Assembly: GCF_024713945.1 (NCBI RefSeq)
Contig: NC_134682.1
Location: 3,727,001-3,791,000, forward strand
DNA length: 64,000 nucleotides
Source: Dermatophagoides farinae
Taxonomy: Eukaryota > Arthropoda > Arachnida > Sarcoptiformes > Pyroglyphidae
Reading direction: 5' to 3'
Below are positions 63,067 through 64,000 of the stretch, in pieces. Under the pieces are notes generated by a model. That model saw only the letters and a list, made by a program, of their open reading frames with translations. It did no database searches and was not told the DNA's origin. A program made the translations under genes and the position numbers. Position 1 is the first letter of the stretch; the number at the start of each line of letters is the position of its first letter.

Positions 63067-64000
63067 ATGTTGTCAAGTGGAAAACAAAAGTTACTAATAA
63101 AATTATTATTTATTTGTTTCTTATTTCATCAATCGATTTTAGCCATGAATTTGACCGTAGAACCTATTTTAACCACCGATGTTTCTGATCTTGGTGAAGG
63201 ACCACATTGGAATGATCAAAATCAACAATTATACTATGTGGATGCATTCGCTGGTTATGTTCATCGATATTGTCCCCGATTGAATTTGGATGTCAAAATT
63301 AATCTTGGAGATTTGGTTACCATTATCATTCCAATCGCTAATGATACAAATCATTTTCTAATAAGTTTACGAAATAAAATTATCAAATTCAATTGGATTC
63401 GTGAAACATTTGATGTCATAGCTGAATGTGCTGCCGAACATAATGGAAAAGAACGTTTCAATGATGGTAAAATTGACGCCGCTGGCCGACTTTGGATTGG
63501 TACCGTTTTAGAAGGACCAGATGGTGTAATTAAATCTGGTGGATCACTATATCGATTTAATGTGGACAATCTAAAATTCATTAAAATGACCGAAAATTTT
63601 ACCATTTCCAATGGAATGGCTTGGAATCATAATAATACTTTAATGTATTTCAATGATTCAGAAGATAGAAAAATTTGGCTTTTTGATTTTGATCTCCATA
63701 AAGGAACAATAAATAATCGTCGAATATTTTTAGATCTTGATAAACATTCAAATTCATTCAAATCAGATGAATATCCTGATGGTATGACAATCGATTCAGA
63801 TGATTATATATGGACATCAATGTATAATGGTGGCCGTATAGTACGAATCGATCCAAAAACTCGACAAGTGATGATGTCGATTTCAATTCCAGCTCTTCGT
63901 ACTACATCATTAACATTTGGTGGTGAAAATTTGAATGAAATTTTCGTTACAACCGGTGCTGATACAAATGAACAGGAAAAATATCCAATGGCGGGTAAAA
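63067..64000 (+). CDS. RGN: SMP-30/regucalcin-like protein with signal peptide (3' end beyond window)
   Basis: An open frame from ATG 63067 runs to the window edge (311 codons seen, no intron). Residues 1-26 are a basic-then-hydrophobic signal peptide ending in SILA; residue 27 is a second Met where the regucalcin domain proper begins. The six-bladed propeller metal site is intact: E44 (GEGPHW), N132 and D133 (RFNDGKIDAAGRLW), N182 (ISNGMAW) and D238 (YPDGM), matching human E18, N103, N154 and D204. The family hydrolyses lactones such as gluconolactone and binds Ca2+ or Zn2+. About 30 residues are likely missing at the C-terminus, judging from the usual ~299 aa. Secretion is predicted if the first ATG is used; vertebrate regucalcin is cytosolic. 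Confidence 0.92.
   Translation, partial: MLSSGKQKLLIKLLFICFLFHQSILAMNLTVEPILTTDVSDLGEGPHWNDQNQQLYYVDAFAGYVHRYCPRLNLDVKINLGDLVTIIIPIANDTNHFLISLRNKIIKFNWIRETFDVIAECAAEHNGKERFNDGKIDAAGRLWIGTVLEGPDGVIKSGGSLYRFNVDNLKFIKMTENFTISNGMAWNHNNTLMYFNDSEDRKIWLFDFDLHKGTINNRRIFLDLDKHSNSFKSDEYPDGMTIDSDDYIWTSMYNGGRIVRIDPKTRQVMMSISIPALRTTSLTFGGENLNEIFVTTGADTNEQEKYPMAGK

Overview
The window looks like nuclear DNA from a small arthropod genome, most likely an acariform (astigmatid, house-dust-mite-like) mite. The DNA is very AT-rich. Coding exons are interrupted by short GT-AG introns, mostly 55-120 bp. The intergenic DNA is packed with microsatellites (CA, GA, CAA, ATG/CAT) and A/T tracts. Sbf carries a C1 domain before its PH domain, as in invertebrate Sbf. 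The species assignment is inference. Exon boundaries were placed by hand from splice consensus, reading frame and family alignment from memory.

Twenty protein-coding genes can be supported. Left part (1.5-10.8 kb): a DPP4-like type II membrane peptidase, a membrane-anchored GH16 (beta-1,3-glucanase-fold) protein with its catalytic residues replaced, and UDP-galactose 4-epimerase, all on +. On - lies a long Spot14/MID1IP1 lipogenesis regulator. A 5.7 kb repeat-rich gap follows, then an Asp-rich orphan protein (-) and an acyl-CoA delta-9 desaturase (-).

Middle (22.7-43.0 kb): five tandem SDR9C-type short-chain dehydrogenases (+), peroxin PEX2 (+), a small four-TM orphan (+), a nucleotidyltransferase of the TUT1/non-canonical poly(A) polymerase group (-), and a large Sbf/MTMR5-13 pseudophosphatase (-) with one 5 kb exon.

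Right part (45.2-64.0 kb): a tandem pair of ABHD17-like depalmitoylases, a 7.3 kb repeat-rich gap, cytosolic acetyl-CoA synthetase (seven coding exons), a BPHL-like hydrolase, and a secreted-type SMP-30/regucalcin that runs off the right edge.

Several genes concern lipid metabolism: acetyl-CoA supply (ACSS2), a regulator of acetyl-CoA carboxylase (MID1IP1), desaturation (SCD), peroxisome import (PEX2), and probable lipid or retinoid/steroid oxidoreductases (SDRs). This clustering is suggestive but may be chance.

The strongest novelty candidate is the GH16 gene at 5.5-7.1 kb. It encodes a signal peptide, a catalytically dead glucanase fold, one TM helix and a tyrosine-rich cytosolic tail with an ITAM-like pair (YLEI-x12-YETI) and a PPxY motif. 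This is the layout expected of a beta-glucan-sensing cell-surface receptor. No transposons, viral fossils, tRNAs, rRNAs or CRISPR arrays were recognised.
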